Made by a program: the position numbers and the translations under genes. Under the pieces are notes generated by a model. The model did no database searches and was not told the origin of the DNA. It was given only the letters and a program-made list of their open reading frames with translations. Below, one piece after another: positions 25,640-37,316 of a DNA stretch of 64,000 bases; the stretch's first letter is position 1; the number at the start of each line of letters is the position of its first letter. This DNA is from Rhizobium leguminosarum (GTDB taxonomy: Bacteria > Pseudomonadota > Alphaproteobacteria > Rhizobiales > Rhizobiaceae), in contig NZ_MZMU01000003.1 in assembly GCF_004123835.1 (NCBI RefSeq), positions 1,240,001 to 1,304,000 of the forward strand, given 5' to 3'.

Positions 25640-27634
25640 ATGAACGAGCAACTTTCTCAGAAGATATTCCCAACGACGCAGCTTGAAGACGCGGATGGCG
25701 ATGGCCATAACACGAGCGCCAACCCTACTATGGGTGAAATCATCGGCAAGCGTTTCTCGCGCCGCAATTTCCTGCAGGGCTCGCTTGCCGTATCGGCGAT
25801 CGCCGCGACCGTCAGCCCGATCGCTTTGATGAGTGCCGACGAAGCGCGCGCTCAGTCGAACAACGGTTCTGCCTTCAATTTCACCGAGGTCGAGGCCGGC
25901 ATCGATGCCAACCATCATGTGGCCGAAGGTTACAATGCCGATATCCTGCTGCGCTGGGGCGATGCCGTGCTACCGGGCGCTCCCGAGTTCGACCCGACGA
26001 AGCAGACGGCCGATGCGCAGAGCAAGCAGTTCGGCTACAACAACGACTATGTCGGCTTCATTCCGCTCGAAGGTTCGTCCGAGCACGGCCTGCTCGTCGT
26101 CAACCACGAATACACCAACCCGCATCTGATGTTTCCCGGCCTCGTGCAGGTCGTCGACGGCAAGATCAAGCAAGGCGCGCTCAGCAAGGAGCAGGTGGAT
26201 GTCGAGATGGCCGCCCATGGCGGCACCATCGTCGAGATCCGCAAGGCGGACGGCAAGTGGCAGGTCGTCGCCGACGGCAAATATAACCGCCGCATCACCG
26301 CCAACACGCCGATGGACATTTCCGGCCCGGCCGCCGGCCGCGATCGCCTGAAGACCAGTGCGGACGCGACCGGTACCCGCGCCATCGGCACGATCAACAA
26401 CTGCGCGGGCGGCGTCACGCCTTGGGGCACCTACATCATGGCGGAAGAGAATTTCCACGGCTATTTCTCCGGCAATCTGCCGGAGGGCCACAAGGAAGCC
26501 GCCAATTACAAGCGTTACGGCGTTCCGGAAGGCGGCTACGAATGGGCCAATTTCTACGATCGCTTCGATCTCGCCAAGGAGCCGAACGAGCCGAACCGTT
26601 TCGGCTGGATCGTCGAGGTCGACGTCATGGACCCGACCTCCACGCCGAAGAAGCGCACCGCACTCGGCCGCACCAAGCACGAAGGCGCTGAATCCATAGT
26701 CGCCAAGAACGGCAAGGTGGTCTTCTATCTCGGCGACGACGAGCGTTTCGACTATGTCTACAAGTTCGTGACCGACGCTACGTTCAACCCGAACGACCGC
26801 GCCGCCAACATGAACCTGCTCGACAGCGGCACGCTCCATGTCGCCAAGTTCAATGAGGACGGCACCATGCAGTGGCTGCCGCTGACCTTCGGCCAAGGCC
26901 CGCTGACGGCCGAGAACGGCTTCACCAGCCAGGCCGATGTGCTGATCGAATGTCGCCGTGCCGGCGACGCGCTCGGCGCTACCAAGATGGACCGCCCGGA
27001 AGACGTCCAGCCAAACAGCGTCAACGGCAAGGTCTACGTCATGCTGACCAACAATACCCGCCGCAAGGCCGACCAGGTGGACGCCGCCAACCCGCGCGCG
27101 GAGAACGCCTTCGGCCACATCATCGAGATCTCCGAAAACGACGGCGACTTCACGGCCACCTCAGGCAAGTGGGAAGTGCTTCTGAAGTGCGGCGATCCGT
27201 CCGTTGCGGCCGTCGGCGCGACCTTCTCGACTGAAACGACCAAGAACGGCTGGTTCGGCATGCCTGACAACTGCGCCGTCGATTCCGCCGGTCGCCTCTG
27301 GGTGTCGACGGACGGCAACAACAACAAGGCCACCGGCCGCACCGACGGTCTGTGGGCCGTCGATACGGAAGGAGCGGCGCGTGCCACGTCGAAACTGTTC
27401 TTCCGCGTGCCGGTCGGCGCCGAAATGTGCGGCCCGCTCTTTACGCCTGATGACCAGACCGCCTTCGTCGCCGTGCAGCATCCCGGCGATGGCGGCGAGG
27501 ACTGGCCGGGTCACGGCCGCCCGTCCTATTACGAGGACCTTTCCACCCGGTGGCCAGACTTCAAACCCGATATGCCGGTGCGGCCCGCGGTCGTCGCCAT
27601 CACCAAGGCCGGCGGCGGCAAGATTGCCGTCTGA
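25640..27634 (+). CDS. Tat-exported PhoX-like protein (DUF839)
   Basis: A 664-residue protein of the PhoX/DUF839 family. A twin-arginine signal is visible (KRFSRRNFLQGSLAVSAI, Arg41-Arg42) with cleavage likely after ARAQ near residue 72. Family landmarks follow: GLLVVNHEYTNP, NNCAGGVTPWGTYIMAEENF, RTALGRTKHEGAES and a late DNCAVDSAGRLWVSTDGN. PhoX enzymes are calcium/iron phosphatases, but this branch also holds proteins without tested activity. Tat export implies cofactor loading in the cytoplasm. An intrinsic terminator follows. Confidence 0.85.
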   Translation: MNEQLSQKIFPTTQLEDADGDGHNTSANPTMGEIIGKRFSRRNFLQGSLAVSAIAATVSPIALMSADEARAQSNNGSAFNFTEVEAGIDANHHVAEGYNADILLRWGDAVLPGAPEFDPTKQTADAQSKQFGYNNDYVGFIPLEGSSEHGLLVVNHEYTNPHLMFPGLVQVVDGKIKQGALSKEQVDVEMAAHGGTIVEIRKADGKWQVVADGKYNRRITANTPMDISGPAAGRDRLKTSADATGTRAIGTINNCAGGVTPWGTYIMAEENFHGYFSGNLPEGHKEAANYKRYGVPEGGYEWANFYDRFDLAKEPNEPNRFGWIVEVDVMDPTSTPKKRTALGRTKHEGAESIVAKNGKVVFYLGDDERFDYVYKFVTDATFNPNDRAANMNLLDSGTLHVAKFNEDGTMQWLPLTFGQGPLTAENGFTSQADVLIECRRAGDALGATKMDRPEDVQPNSVNGKVYVMLTNNTRRKADQVDAANPRAENAFGHIIEISENDGDFTATSGKWEVLLKCGDPSVAAVGATFSTETTKNGWFGMPDNCAVDSAGRLWVSTDGNNNKATGRTDGLWAVDTEGAARATSKLFFRVPVGAEMCGPLFTPDDQTAFVAVQHPGDGGEDWPGHGRPSYYEDLSTRWPDFKPDMPVRPAVVAITKAGGGKIAV

Positions 27635-27703
27635 CGGCATAAAACTCGGTCGAGCCGCAACCATAGGGCAGTGAGACTGCCAGCTAGCTGTGAAGACCAG
27701 TTA

Positions 27704-27738
27704 GGGGCCGGGATGAGCGCATCATCCGGCCCCTTTTT
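27704..27738 (+). terminator. Intrinsic terminator after the PhoX-like gene
   Basis: GGGGCCGGGATGA and TCATCCGGCCCC pair with one bulged base around a short GCGCA loop, followed directly by TTTTT at 27734-27738. It lies 70 bases beyond the stop codon. The remaining 190 bases up to the convergent kinase gene show nothing else I can support. Confidence 0.8.
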
Positions 27739-27927
27739 CAAGCGACGCGCGGACGGTTTGGGCGTGGTCGCTATCGAGGTTTTCGAGTTAGATAGCCAAC
27801 GCCCTCAAGCCCATGCCGAGGACCACCAGCCAAGGTGGAGTTTCCAGGCAACCAGCACGAGAAAGCCCGTCAACTCGAGCGCGAAATCGTATGGATCGAG
27901 CACGGCGCTAGTTCCCACAGGGCTTTA

Positions 27928-30237
<2,310 letters not shown>

Positions 30238-30257
30238 CTCTTCGCCTTGTCCCTCAT

Positions 30258-30377
30258 GTGATTCGCGCGCCGCTCGCTCGAACCTGACCTAGAGAATCAT
30301 GGGTGATTCGCCTTGTCCAGAGGCAAAGGTAAAAATCCGTTAACTATTTATAATTTCGGGTTTTTCCAGGTGATTCG
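30258..30377. promoter_or_regulatory. GANTC-rich upstream region of the PleC-like gene
   Basis: Four GANTC sites (the CcrM methylation target of alphaproteobacteria) lie within 120 bases, three inside repeated GTGATTCG octamers (30258, 30303, 30370) and one GAATC at 30294. TTCGCCTTGTCC also occurs twice (30241 and 30307). A TTAA-N7-TAAT near-match to the CtrA site lies at 30340-30354. This looks like cell-cycle-type control of the kinase gene, but the evidence is pattern only. Confidence 0.4.
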
Positions 30378-30429
30378 AGGTGCTGGGCGACCGGCCGCCG
30401 AATTTTTCCTGATGGCCGATCGAATCAAA

Positions 30430-33078
30430 TTACCCTTTAAGCGTGCGCTCGACGATATCTCGCACGTCGGTCGAAAGATCGGCGGCCCGCTCGATCTCGA
30501 TCAGCGCCGAGCGGGCGTGATCGGCACGCACGGGTTCGAGCGAGCGCCAGGAGCGCATCGAGGTGAGGATGCGGGCGGCAAGCTGCGGGTTGCGCCCGTC
30601 GATATCGAGAATCTGATCCGCGAGGAAGCGATAGCCTTCGCCGTCGGCGCGGCCGAATCCGGTCGGGTTGGCAAAGGCGAATGTGCCGACCAGCGACCGC
30701 ATCCGGTTCGGATTGGTTCGCTTGAAGAGCGGATCGTCCATCAGGGCGCGGACCCGTCCCAGGGTTTCGGCGCCCGGAATGCCGGCCTGGATCGCGAACC
30801 ATTTGTCGATGACAAGCGCATTTTCCGCGAAGCGGTCACGGAAGGTGGCGAGCGCCTCGTTCGTCTCCGCGCTGTCGGGAAAACGATGGGCGAGGATCGT
30901 CAGCGCATGGCTGAGATCGGTCATATTGTTGGCCGCATCGAAGGCAGCCTTGGCGCGGGCCGGCGTCTCTTCGGCATGCGAGAGGTAGGTGAGGGCGGTA
31001 TTGCGTAGCGTCCGCAGGCCGGCGCTTTTCGCATCCGGGTTGAAATCGCCTGTTGTCGTCATCGCTGCGTAGAGGCCGGCAAAGACATCCTTTCCGGCAT
31101 CGGCGATCTGTTTCAGGACCGCCTGCCGGCCGGCATGGATGGCATCGGGATCGTTGTTGCCGCCAAGTTCCCGGGCGATGTCGGATTCGCTCGGCAGAGC
31201 CAGCGCCTGGGCGCGGAAGGCGGGCTCGAGGCTCTCGTCGGCGGCCGCCGCAATCAGCGTCTCGACGAAGGTCGCCTCGCAGATGACAGGCTTGCCCTCG
31301 CGGGCGTCGCGGGCCGCTTTAAGCAGGTTCGGCAACGCCAGATCGGTCAATGCCTGCCAGCGGGCGAAATGATCGGTCTCATGGCGGGCGAGACGGGCGA
31401 GGTCGGCCGGACTCTGATCGAAATGCAGGTTGATCGGCGCCGAGAAGCTGCGGTTGATCGAAACGACCGGCCGCGACCCAACACCATGGAACACGGCCGT
31501 CTGCGTGCGGCCTGTGAGATGCAGCACCTCGCCGGCATATTCCGCGCCGTCGACCGAGGTCGGCTCGATCTTGCCGCCGTTTTCGCCAAACAGCGCGAGG
31601 CTGAGCGGAATATGCATCGGCTCCTTGCTGGGCTGGCCGGGCGTTGCCGGGATCATCTGTTCGAGCGACAGGGTGAAGCTGCCGGCCGCCGCATCATAGC
31701 TGCCCGACGCGGTGACGAGCGGCGTGCCGGCCTGATGGTACCAGAGCGAAAATTGCGTTAGGTCGCGCCCGCTTGCATCCTCGAAGCATTTGACGAAATC
31801 CTCGATCGTCACGGCCTCACCGTCATGGCGGTCGAAATAGAGGTCCATGCCTTTCTTGAAGCCGTCCCTGCCGAGCAGCGTCGCGATCATGCGCGTGACT
31901 TCGCTGCCCTTTTCATAGACGGTCGTCGTGTAGAAATTATTGATTTCGCGATATGTCGTCGGCCGCACCGGATGGGCAAGCGGGCCGCCGTCCTCCGGGA
32001 ACTGCTCCGATTTCAGGTGGCGCACTTCGGCGATGCGCTTGACGGCGCGTGAGCGCTGGTCGGAAGAGAATTCGTGGTCGCGATAGACCGTCAGGCCTTC
32101 CTTGAGGCACAGCTGGAACCAGTCGCGGCAGGTGATGCGGTTGCCGGTCCAGTTGTGGAAATATTCATGCGCGATGATCGTCTCGATATTGGCATAGTCG
32201 GCATCGGTGGCGATCTCTGGATCCGCAAGCACGTATTTGTCGTTGAAGACGTTGAGGCCCTTGTTCTCCATCGCGCCCATGTTGAAATCGGAGACGGCGA
32301 CGATCATGAAGATGTCGAGATCGTATTCGCGGCCGAACCTCTCTTCGTCCCACTTCATCGAGCGTTTCAGCGCGTCCATGGCGTAGGCTGCGCGCGGCTC
32401 CTTGCCGTGCTCGACATAGATCTTCAGCACCACCTCACGGCCGGACATGGTCGTGAAGGTGTCTTCGACGACGCCGAGATCGCCGGCGACGAGCGCGAAG
32501 AGATAGCTCGGCTTGGGATGCGGATCGAACCAGGCGGCGAAATGCTTGCCGGGGCCATAGCCGGCGCCGCCGAGGAAGTTGCCATTCGACAAAAGCAGCG
32601 GGTTGGCGTCCTTGTCGGCGATGATGTTGACCGTGAAAGGCGCAAGCACGTCGGGCCGGTCGGGGAAATAGGTGATGCGGCGGAAACCCTCCGCCTCGCA
32701 CTGCGTGCAGTAGATGCCGCCGGTGCGGTAAAGGCCCATCAGCTTGGTGTTGGCCTCAGGGTTGATGACGGTGGTGATCGTCAGTTCGAAGGGCGCGCTC
32801 TCCGGCAGGTCGCGCACCGTCAGGCTTTCCGGTGCTGCGTCGTAACGCGAAGGGTCCAGCTCCACCTGGTCGAACAGCAGCCCCGACAGCGTCAGTTCGT
32901 CGCCGTCGAGAACGATCGGCGCTGTCGGATCGGTGCCCGGGCGACGATGAAAGATCAGACGCGCCTCGACCTTTGTCTCCGTCGGGTCGAGTTCGAAGGT
33001 CAGGTCCACACGTTCCAGCACGAAGTCGGTGGGACGGTAATCTGCCAGATGAATGACCTGGCCGGTATCTGTTCGCAT
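30430..33078 (-). CDS. pepN: Aminopeptidase N (M1 family)
   Basis: An 882-residue zinc aminopeptidase. The exopeptidase motif GAMENKGLNVF and the zinc site HEYFHNWTGNR (His304, Glu305, His308, with Glu327 in KEGLTV completing HExxH-x18-E) are intact. The long C-terminal helical domain is the alanyl-aminopeptidase type found in proteobacteria. It removes N-terminal residues from peptides in the cytoplasm during protein turnover. It lies upstream of the PleC-like gene on the same strand with 192 bases between, so the two are probably separate units. Confidence 0.95.
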   Translation of the reverse strand: MRTDTGQVIHLADYRPTDFVLERVDLTFELDPTETKVEARLIFHRRPGTDPTAPIVLDGDELTLSGLLFDQVELDPSRYDAAPESLTVRDLPESAPFELTITTVINPEANTKLMGLYRTGGIYCTQCEAEGFRRITYFPDRPDVLAPFTVNIIADKDANPLLLSNGNFLGGAGYGPGKHFAAWFDPHPKPSYLFALVAGDLGVVEDTFTTMSGREVVLKIYVEHGKEPRAAYAMDALKRSMKWDEERFGREYDLDIFMIVAVSDFNMGAMENKGLNVFNDKYVLADPEIATDADYANIETIIAHEYFHNWTGNRITCRDWFQLCLKEGLTVYRDHEFSSDQRSRAVKRIAEVRHLKSEQFPEDGGPLAHPVRPTTYREINNFYTTTVYEKGSEVTRMIATLLGRDGFKKGMDLYFDRHDGEAVTIEDFVKCFEDASGRDLTQFSLWYHQAGTPLVTASGSYDAAAGSFTLSLEQMIPATPGQPSKEPMHIPLSLALFGENGGKIEPTSVDGAEYAGEVLHLTGRTQTAVFHGVGSRPVVSINRSFSAPINLHFDQSPADLARLARHETDHFARWQALTDLALPNLLKAARDAREGKPVICEATFVETLIAAAADESLEPAFRAQALALPSESDIARELGGNNDPDAIHAGRQAVLKQIADAGKDVFAGLYAAMTTTGDFNPDAKSAGLRTLRNTALTYLSHAEETPARAKAAFDAANNMTDLSHALTILAHRFPDSAETNEALATFRDRFAENALVIDKWFAIQAGIPGAETLGRVRALMDDPLFKRTNPNRMRSLVGTFAFANPTGFGRADGEGYRFLADQILDIDGRNPQLAARILTSMRSWRSLEPVRADHARSALIEIERAADLSTDVRDIVERTLKG

Positions 33079-33192
33079 GGTGTTTCCTGAAGACCGTTAT
33101 TTGATAATCGCGAATACAGAGGCGGGCGCACTCTGCCATAAATTTTGCCGGGGATGATTACATTAAAGTCTGAACTAAAGTTAAAGCAAATT

Positions 33193-33217
33193 GCCCGCGA
33201 ACACCAAGTTCGCGGGC
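33193..33217 (-). terminator. Perfect hairpin terminator between the MCP/Cache gene and pepN
   Basis: GCCCGCGAAC (33193-33202) pairs perfectly with GTTCGCGGGC (33208-33217) around a five-base loop. On the minus strand AATTTGCTTT follows, so it can end the MCP/Cache transcript 50 bases past that gene's stop. The T tract is interrupted, hence moderate confidence. Confidence 0.6.
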
Positions 33218-33265
33218 AAAATATCTTATTCGCAACGGATGACCACGGCCGCGGGGAGAAGGGCG

Positions 33266-34375
33266 CTACTTCAGATTGAGCGCGGCCTTGATCGTCGCGT
33301 CGTCTTCCGTCTGCTGCACGACGACGCCGTACCAGCCGAGCCCGTCGTAATCCTCGTAGCCGAGGGTGCGCGCGAAGGCGACGATCGAGCCGTTATTGTC
33401 GTAGTAGCTGCCTTTCGCCTGACCGGACGGATTGGCGAGCGCGAAATGGGAAAACAGCAAGGCGGGATTGGTGGTGGCGATGACCCGGCTCTTGCCGTCG
33501 AGCAGCATGACCGTCGTTCTTTCCGCCAGCTGCGGCGGCAGGTTGGCCTCCTTCTCGACGATCGCCTGGCCCTGGTTCTGCCAGTCGAAATAGACGCCGA
33601 GCGTGCCGATCAGCCGGCCGTCGAGCTTGCCCTCGTCGCGGATGCCTGTGGCGTAAACGAGCGCATGCCTGGCGTCGTGCAGCGGGCTCGCTTTGACGTC
33701 GTCGACGATATAAGCGTCACCGGAGGAGCAGGCCGACGCCGCGCGGAACCACGGATCGCCGGCAAGGCTCGTGCCTGCGATCTTGCGCTGGAACTTGGGA
33801 TTGGCGGATGCGATCACCTTGCCCGAGAGATCGGTCATGACGAGATCGAGATAGACGGTGTAGAAGCGGTTGATGGCGCCGAGACGCTCCGCCGCAAAGG
33901 CGACGGTTTCCCGGCTCGGGTTCTGCAGCGCCTGCCAGAGCGCCGGGTCCGTCGCCCACCAGCGCACATCGGCCGTGCGTTCGAAGAGATTGCGGACGAT
34001 GAGCTGCACCAGTGTCTGCGCCAGATCGGTGAGGCGAACGCCCTCCATCTCCTCGACCAGCGAATCGGCCATGGCGCGGCTGAGGCCGATGCGGCCAAGC
34101 ACGTTGCTTTCGAACCTGCCGGTGATGTCGGTCGCGATCTGCGCCAGCCGCTGCACCTCGTTGGCAACGACGGCAAAGCCCTTTCCGGTCTCGCCGGCTC
34201 TGGCTGCCTCGATCAGCGCATTGATCGCCAGCAGCTTGATCTGCTTGACGATGTGGGTGTTGTCGGCGCTGAAGCGCTCGAGGTCGGTGCTGATGCCGTC
34301 GGTGACGACGCGCATGGAGCGCGGTGTCGCATTCTGCGACTGGGCAATGGTTTCGGCGCTAAGCGGCTTCATCAA
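33266..34375 (-). CDS. Soluble MCP-signalling / Cache domain protein
   Basis: A 369-residue protein with reversed architecture. Residues 20-110 hold a shortened chemoreceptor signalling hairpin with the tip [20 protein letters not shown] and [13 protein letters not shown] (about 45-78). Residues 120-365 look like a Cache sensor: [38 protein letters not shown] see no transmembrane helix, so unlike standard receptors the sensor would be cytoplasmic and C-terminal. It may couple to a CheA/CheW array or regulate another kinase. No che gene is nearby. Confidence 0.75.
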   Translation of the reverse strand: MMKPLSAETIAQSQNATPRSMRVVTDGISTDLERFSADNTHIVKQIKLLAINALIEAARAGETGKGFAVVANEVQRLAQIATDITGRFESNVLGRIGLSRAMADSLVEEMEGVRLTDLAQTLVQLIVRNLFERTADVRWWATDPALWQALQNPSRETVAFAAERLGAINRFYTVYLDLVMTDLSGKVIASANPKFQRKIAGTSLAGDPWFRAASACSSGDAYIVDDVKASPLHDARHALVYATGIRDEGKLDGRLIGTLGVYFDWQNQGQAIVEKEANLPPQLAERTTVMLLDGKSRVIATTNPALLFSHFALANPSGQAKGSYYDNNGSIVAFARTLGYEDYDGLGWYGVVVQQTEDDATIKAALNLK

Positions 34376-34718
34376 ATGGGATCCTGGAAGGAGCGGGCAA
34401 TTGTTTGTGCGGTGAAGAAAATTTCGAGATCAGCGATAAAAAACGATGCTTGCCTATGGTTTTCAATTGGTTAACGGCTAGACCCGCGAGATGAACATTT
34501 TCGGGGTGAATGGCTCAAAACGAGAAATTTCAGAGCGGTGGCGCATAAGCAGCACGGTTGGGCCTGCCGCTGACGGCGGTTTTGTGATTCTCTCATGTCG
34601 CTTGCGGTTTTTTCGCCAATCGGTTTTTTCTTTCGCTACGATGGAAGACGTCACCCGCTGCGTTCCCGAGTCGAACGCGTCCCCCCGTTCCGCTTGAGCA
34701 GTATTACGAGCCAGGATC
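34376..34718. other. Divergent spacer between the MCP/Cache gene and the EamA gene
   Basis: About 340 bases with no gene I can support. It is AT-rich near 34430-34480 and contains poly-T runs (GGTTTTTTCG, GGTTTTTTCT) at about 34605-34630, the second of which could follow a weak hairpin. No clear promoter or operator was found. Confidence 0.3.
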
Positions 34719-35657
34719 ATGCACTCGGTTCTCAGAAACCCGATGAGAGGCATTGCGCTGAAAGTCTCGTCGGTCGTGGTCTTCCTGGCCATGCAGACCT
34801 TCATCAAGCTGGCGGGCTCGGACATCCCGCCGGGTCAGGTCACCTTCTGCAGGTCGTTCTTCGCGCTTTTCCCGATCATAGCCTATCTGGCCTATAACCG
34901 GCAGTTGCGCGCCGCCTTCTACACGGCCAATCCAATCGGTCACTTGAAGCGCGGCACGATCGGCATCTTGTCGATGGCTTTCGGTTTCTATGGCCTGCTG
35001 CATCTGCCGCTGCCGGAGGCGATCGCGCTCGGCTATGCGTTGCCGCTCGTCGCCGTCATCTTCGCCGCCGTTTTTCTCGGCGAGACCGTGCGCATCTATC
35101 GCTGGAGCGCCGTCCTGGTCGGCATCGTCGGCGTCGCCATCGTTTCCTGGCCGAAACTCACGCTGTTTCGCGACGGCGGCATGGAAGCCGAACAGGCCGT
35201 CGGCGCGCTCTGCGTACTGTTCTCGGCCGTTCTCGGCGGCGTGGCGATGATTCAGGTGCGCCGCCTCGTCGAGGAAGAGAAGACGGCGACGATCGTGCTG
35301 TATTTCTCGATCACCGCCTCGGTCTTCTCGTTGGCTTCTCTTCCCTTCGGTTGGCTCATCCTGCCATGGCCGACGGCGCTCTATCTGATCGCCGCCGGTT
35401 TTTGCGGCGGCGTCGCGCAGATCCTGCTGACGGAAAGCTACCGCCATGCCGATGTCTCCACCATCGCGCCGTTCGAATATACGTCGATCCTGCTCGGTGG
35501 CATTGTCGCCTACTTCGTCTTCGGCGACGTGCCGAGCGTGACCATGCTGATCGGCACCGTCATCGTCGTCGCCGCCGGCATCTTCATCATCTATCGCGAG
35601 CATCAGCTGGGCATCGAGCAGAGAGAGGCGCGCAAGGCCACGACGCCGCAAGCCTGA
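34719..35657 (+). CDS. EamA/DMT family transporter
   Basis: A 312-residue membrane protein with ten hydrophobic helices in two EamA repeats: the first contains LPEAIALGYALPLVAVIFAA, the second TESYRHADVSTIAPFEYTSI, both characteristic of the drug/metabolite superfamily. The substrate is unknown. The ATG at 34719 follows AGGATC, a modest ribosome site; a second in-frame start at MRGIALK is possible. It is a single gene, divergent from the MCP/Cache gene. Confidence 0.85.
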   Translation: MHSVLRNPMRGIALKVSSVVVFLAMQTFIKLAGSDIPPGQVTFCRSFFALFPIIAYLAYNRQLRAAFYTANPIGHLKRGTIGILSMAFGFYGLLHLPLPEAIALGYALPLVAVIFAAVFLGETVRIYRWSAVLVGIVGVAIVSWPKLTLFRDGGMEAEQAVGALCVLFSAVLGGVAMIQVRRLVEEEKTATIVLYFSITASVFSLASLPFGWLILPWPTALYLIAAGFCGGVAQILLTESYRHADVSTIAPFEYTSILLGGIVAYFVFGDVPSVTMLIGTVIVVAAGIFIIYREHQLGIEQREARKATTPQA

Positions 35658-35902
35658 CGCCTGCAAGCGCATGTTTGTCAAGGTTTTAACGCAGGGATTG
35701 CGGCGGCTTGAAACTTGCGCTCAAAGAGTGAAAAGAATGGTGAATTCTTGGGATACCGTCGGCCTGTGGAATATGATTGTTGAACATGAGAGAGTATCAT
35801 TTATTCCAAGCTGTGCATGTCTGAATGGCCGCTGATGCCGGAGGAGCTCTCGGTATCGTTGCTCCGAACGCTGGCCGGCGAGCGGGGGTGGAGAAAAGCA
35901 TA

Positions 35903-36790
35903 ATGGCATTCACAGCGGAGCAATTGGTGGGGAACTCTTCCTTTCTGATGAGCATTCGCTTTTTGGCTGGGCAGATGCGCGGCATGTTCGATGCCGGTCC
36001 GCGGCTGGCGCGACTGCTCGCCTCCCATCAACGCTGGCTTCTGACCCAGACTGCCTATGCCCTCCACCTGGAATATGATCCGCGCGACCCGACGTCGGGT
36101 TTCACTGCCGTTCGGCTGACCGCGCGTATCACCGCGCATAAGGTGGCGAGCCGCAACACCGTGCTCGCCTTCATCGAAGAACTCTATACCTACCGCTTCA
36201 TAACCCATACGCCCGGCGACGAGCGGCGGCGGCCACGTCATTTCGAACCGGCCGACGTCAGCCATCAGGGAATGTTTGCTTGGCTTTTCTCCAATCTCGG
36301 CGCGCTCGACCTGCTCGACGGCGGTCAAAGGGCAGTGTTTTTCCAGGCAAATCCATCACTGATGCGGCTCATTCAGCCGCGCATTGCCCGCCATTGCCTC
36401 GAAGATGCCGCCTGGCGCGAACCGCCGGAGCAGGTGGCGCTGTTCCTCTGGACGGAAGCCGGCGGCCTCGTCGTCGACAACTTCATCGCCCGGATGGATG
36501 TGGCCCGGATGGATATGGAAAGCAGTGAGTCGGGGCGGCTGTCCGTCGGCCGCGTCGAAACCCGCGCGCTCGCTGCCGATTTCATGATGTCGCGCACGCA
36601 CCTGCAACGGCTGCTGGCAAAAGCGGCGCAGCGCGGCTGCGTCGGCTGGCATGACGAGCCGCGCAAGACGCACCTATGGATATCGCGGGATTTCGTCGAG
36701 GAATATTGCGCCTGGCAGGCGGTCAAGTTCGCCTATGTCGACGAAGCCTTCGAATGGGCGAAGGCCCAGATCGAGGAGATGGCCATTTGA
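35903..36790 (+). CDS. Hypothetical protein with two winged-helix-like segments
   Basis: A 295-residue soluble protein I cannot place in a family. Two segments look like helix-turn-helix regions: RLTARITAHKVASRNTVLAF at about 70-90 with a following wing-like YTYRFI, and ALAADFMMSRTHLQRLLAKA at about 225-245, again followed by a basic wing. Two such modules suggest a DNA-binding regulator, but this is inference from pattern. The ATG at 35903 has GGAG ten bases upstream; an upstream in-frame start would add a low-similarity tail. It is convergent with two small minus-strand genes and its stop abuts the nearer one. Confidence 0.65.
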   Translation: MAFTAEQLVGNSSFLMSIRFLAGQMRGMFDAGPRLARLLASHQRWLLTQTAYALHLEYDPRDPTSGFTAVRLTARITAHKVASRNTVLAFIEELYTYRFITHTPGDERRRPRHFEPADVSHQGMFAWLFSNLGALDLLDGGQRAVFFQANPSLMRLIQPRIARHCLEDAAWREPPEQVALFLWTEAGGLVVDNFIARMDVARMDMESSESGRLSVGRVETRALAADFMMSRTHLQRLLAKAAQRGCVGWHDEPRKTHLWISRDFVEEYCAWQAVKFAYVDEAFEWAKAQIEEMAI

Positions 36791-36949
36791 TCAGAGAACG
36801 ATCGCCGCTGTACCTGCGCCAATGCGGGATCCGGCATCAGCCGGCTTGACCGAAAGCTCGCGCTCATATTCCCGCGCGGCGCAGACCGCGACGCGGATGT
36901 GCTCGAAGGTTTCGATGTTGCGCAGAAGCGATATCAGGATCGTCGACAT
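36791..36949 (-). CDS. Small hypothetical protein (52 aa)
   Basis: A 52-residue protein: MSTILISLLRNIETFEHIRV, then AVCAAREYERELSVKPADAG and a Gly/Ala tail. The N-terminal half reads as an amphipathic helix. The middle AAREYERE followed by P-A-D recalls small rhizobial proteins of the DUF1127 type, but the match is too loose to assign. AAGAG stands nine bases before the ATG. It follows a 63-residue gene by 44 bases on the same strand, which suggests a small bicistronic unit. Confidence 0.5.
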   Translation of the reverse strand: MSTILISLLRNIETFEHIRVAVCAAREYERELSVKPADAGSRIGAGTAAIVL

Positions 36950-36993
36950 GTTGGGTACTCTTGACACGAAAGGGCAGGCGAAGCGCCTGCCGC

Positions 36994-37185
36994 TCAATAT
37001 TGCTGGAAGTCCGAAAAAATGGCGTTCGGGCGCGCCGTACGGCTGTTGATGCCGGTGCCGCGGGCAATCATCTGTTCGTTCGTGGCAAAGCCGAAACGGC
37101 TGTAGCCTTGAGTGGAACGAACCTGGTCGCCGCCGAGGCGAAGGGTTTCAAACCCGCTATGGATAGGACGAAAACGCTTGTTCAT
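36994..37185 (-). CDS. Small hypothetical protein (63 aa)
   Basis: A 63-residue, polar, aromatic-rich protein: MNKRFRPIHSGFETLRLGG, then GYSRFGFATNEQMIARGTG and NAIFSDFQQY at the end. There is no signal peptide or membrane segment, and I recognise no family. CAGGAA lies 9 bases before the ATG at 37185. It is the first of two tandem small genes on the minus strand, downstream of the uracil-DNA glycosylase gene and 131 bases from its stop. Composition is unlike a shadow frame. Confidence 0.5.
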   Translation of the reverse strand: MNKRFRPIHSGFETLRLGGDQVRSTQGYSRFGFATNEQMIARGTGINSRTARPNAIFSDFQQY

Positions 37186-37316
37186 GGCCTTGGTTCCTGT
37201 GATTCCTCCCAAGACACAGCTGATATTGCGATGCAGCATAGATTCCGCAATGCGTCACGGCGGGATGCAGCCATGCGAAAAACGCATAGATTGATTCACA
37301 AATTATTCAACTTTGG

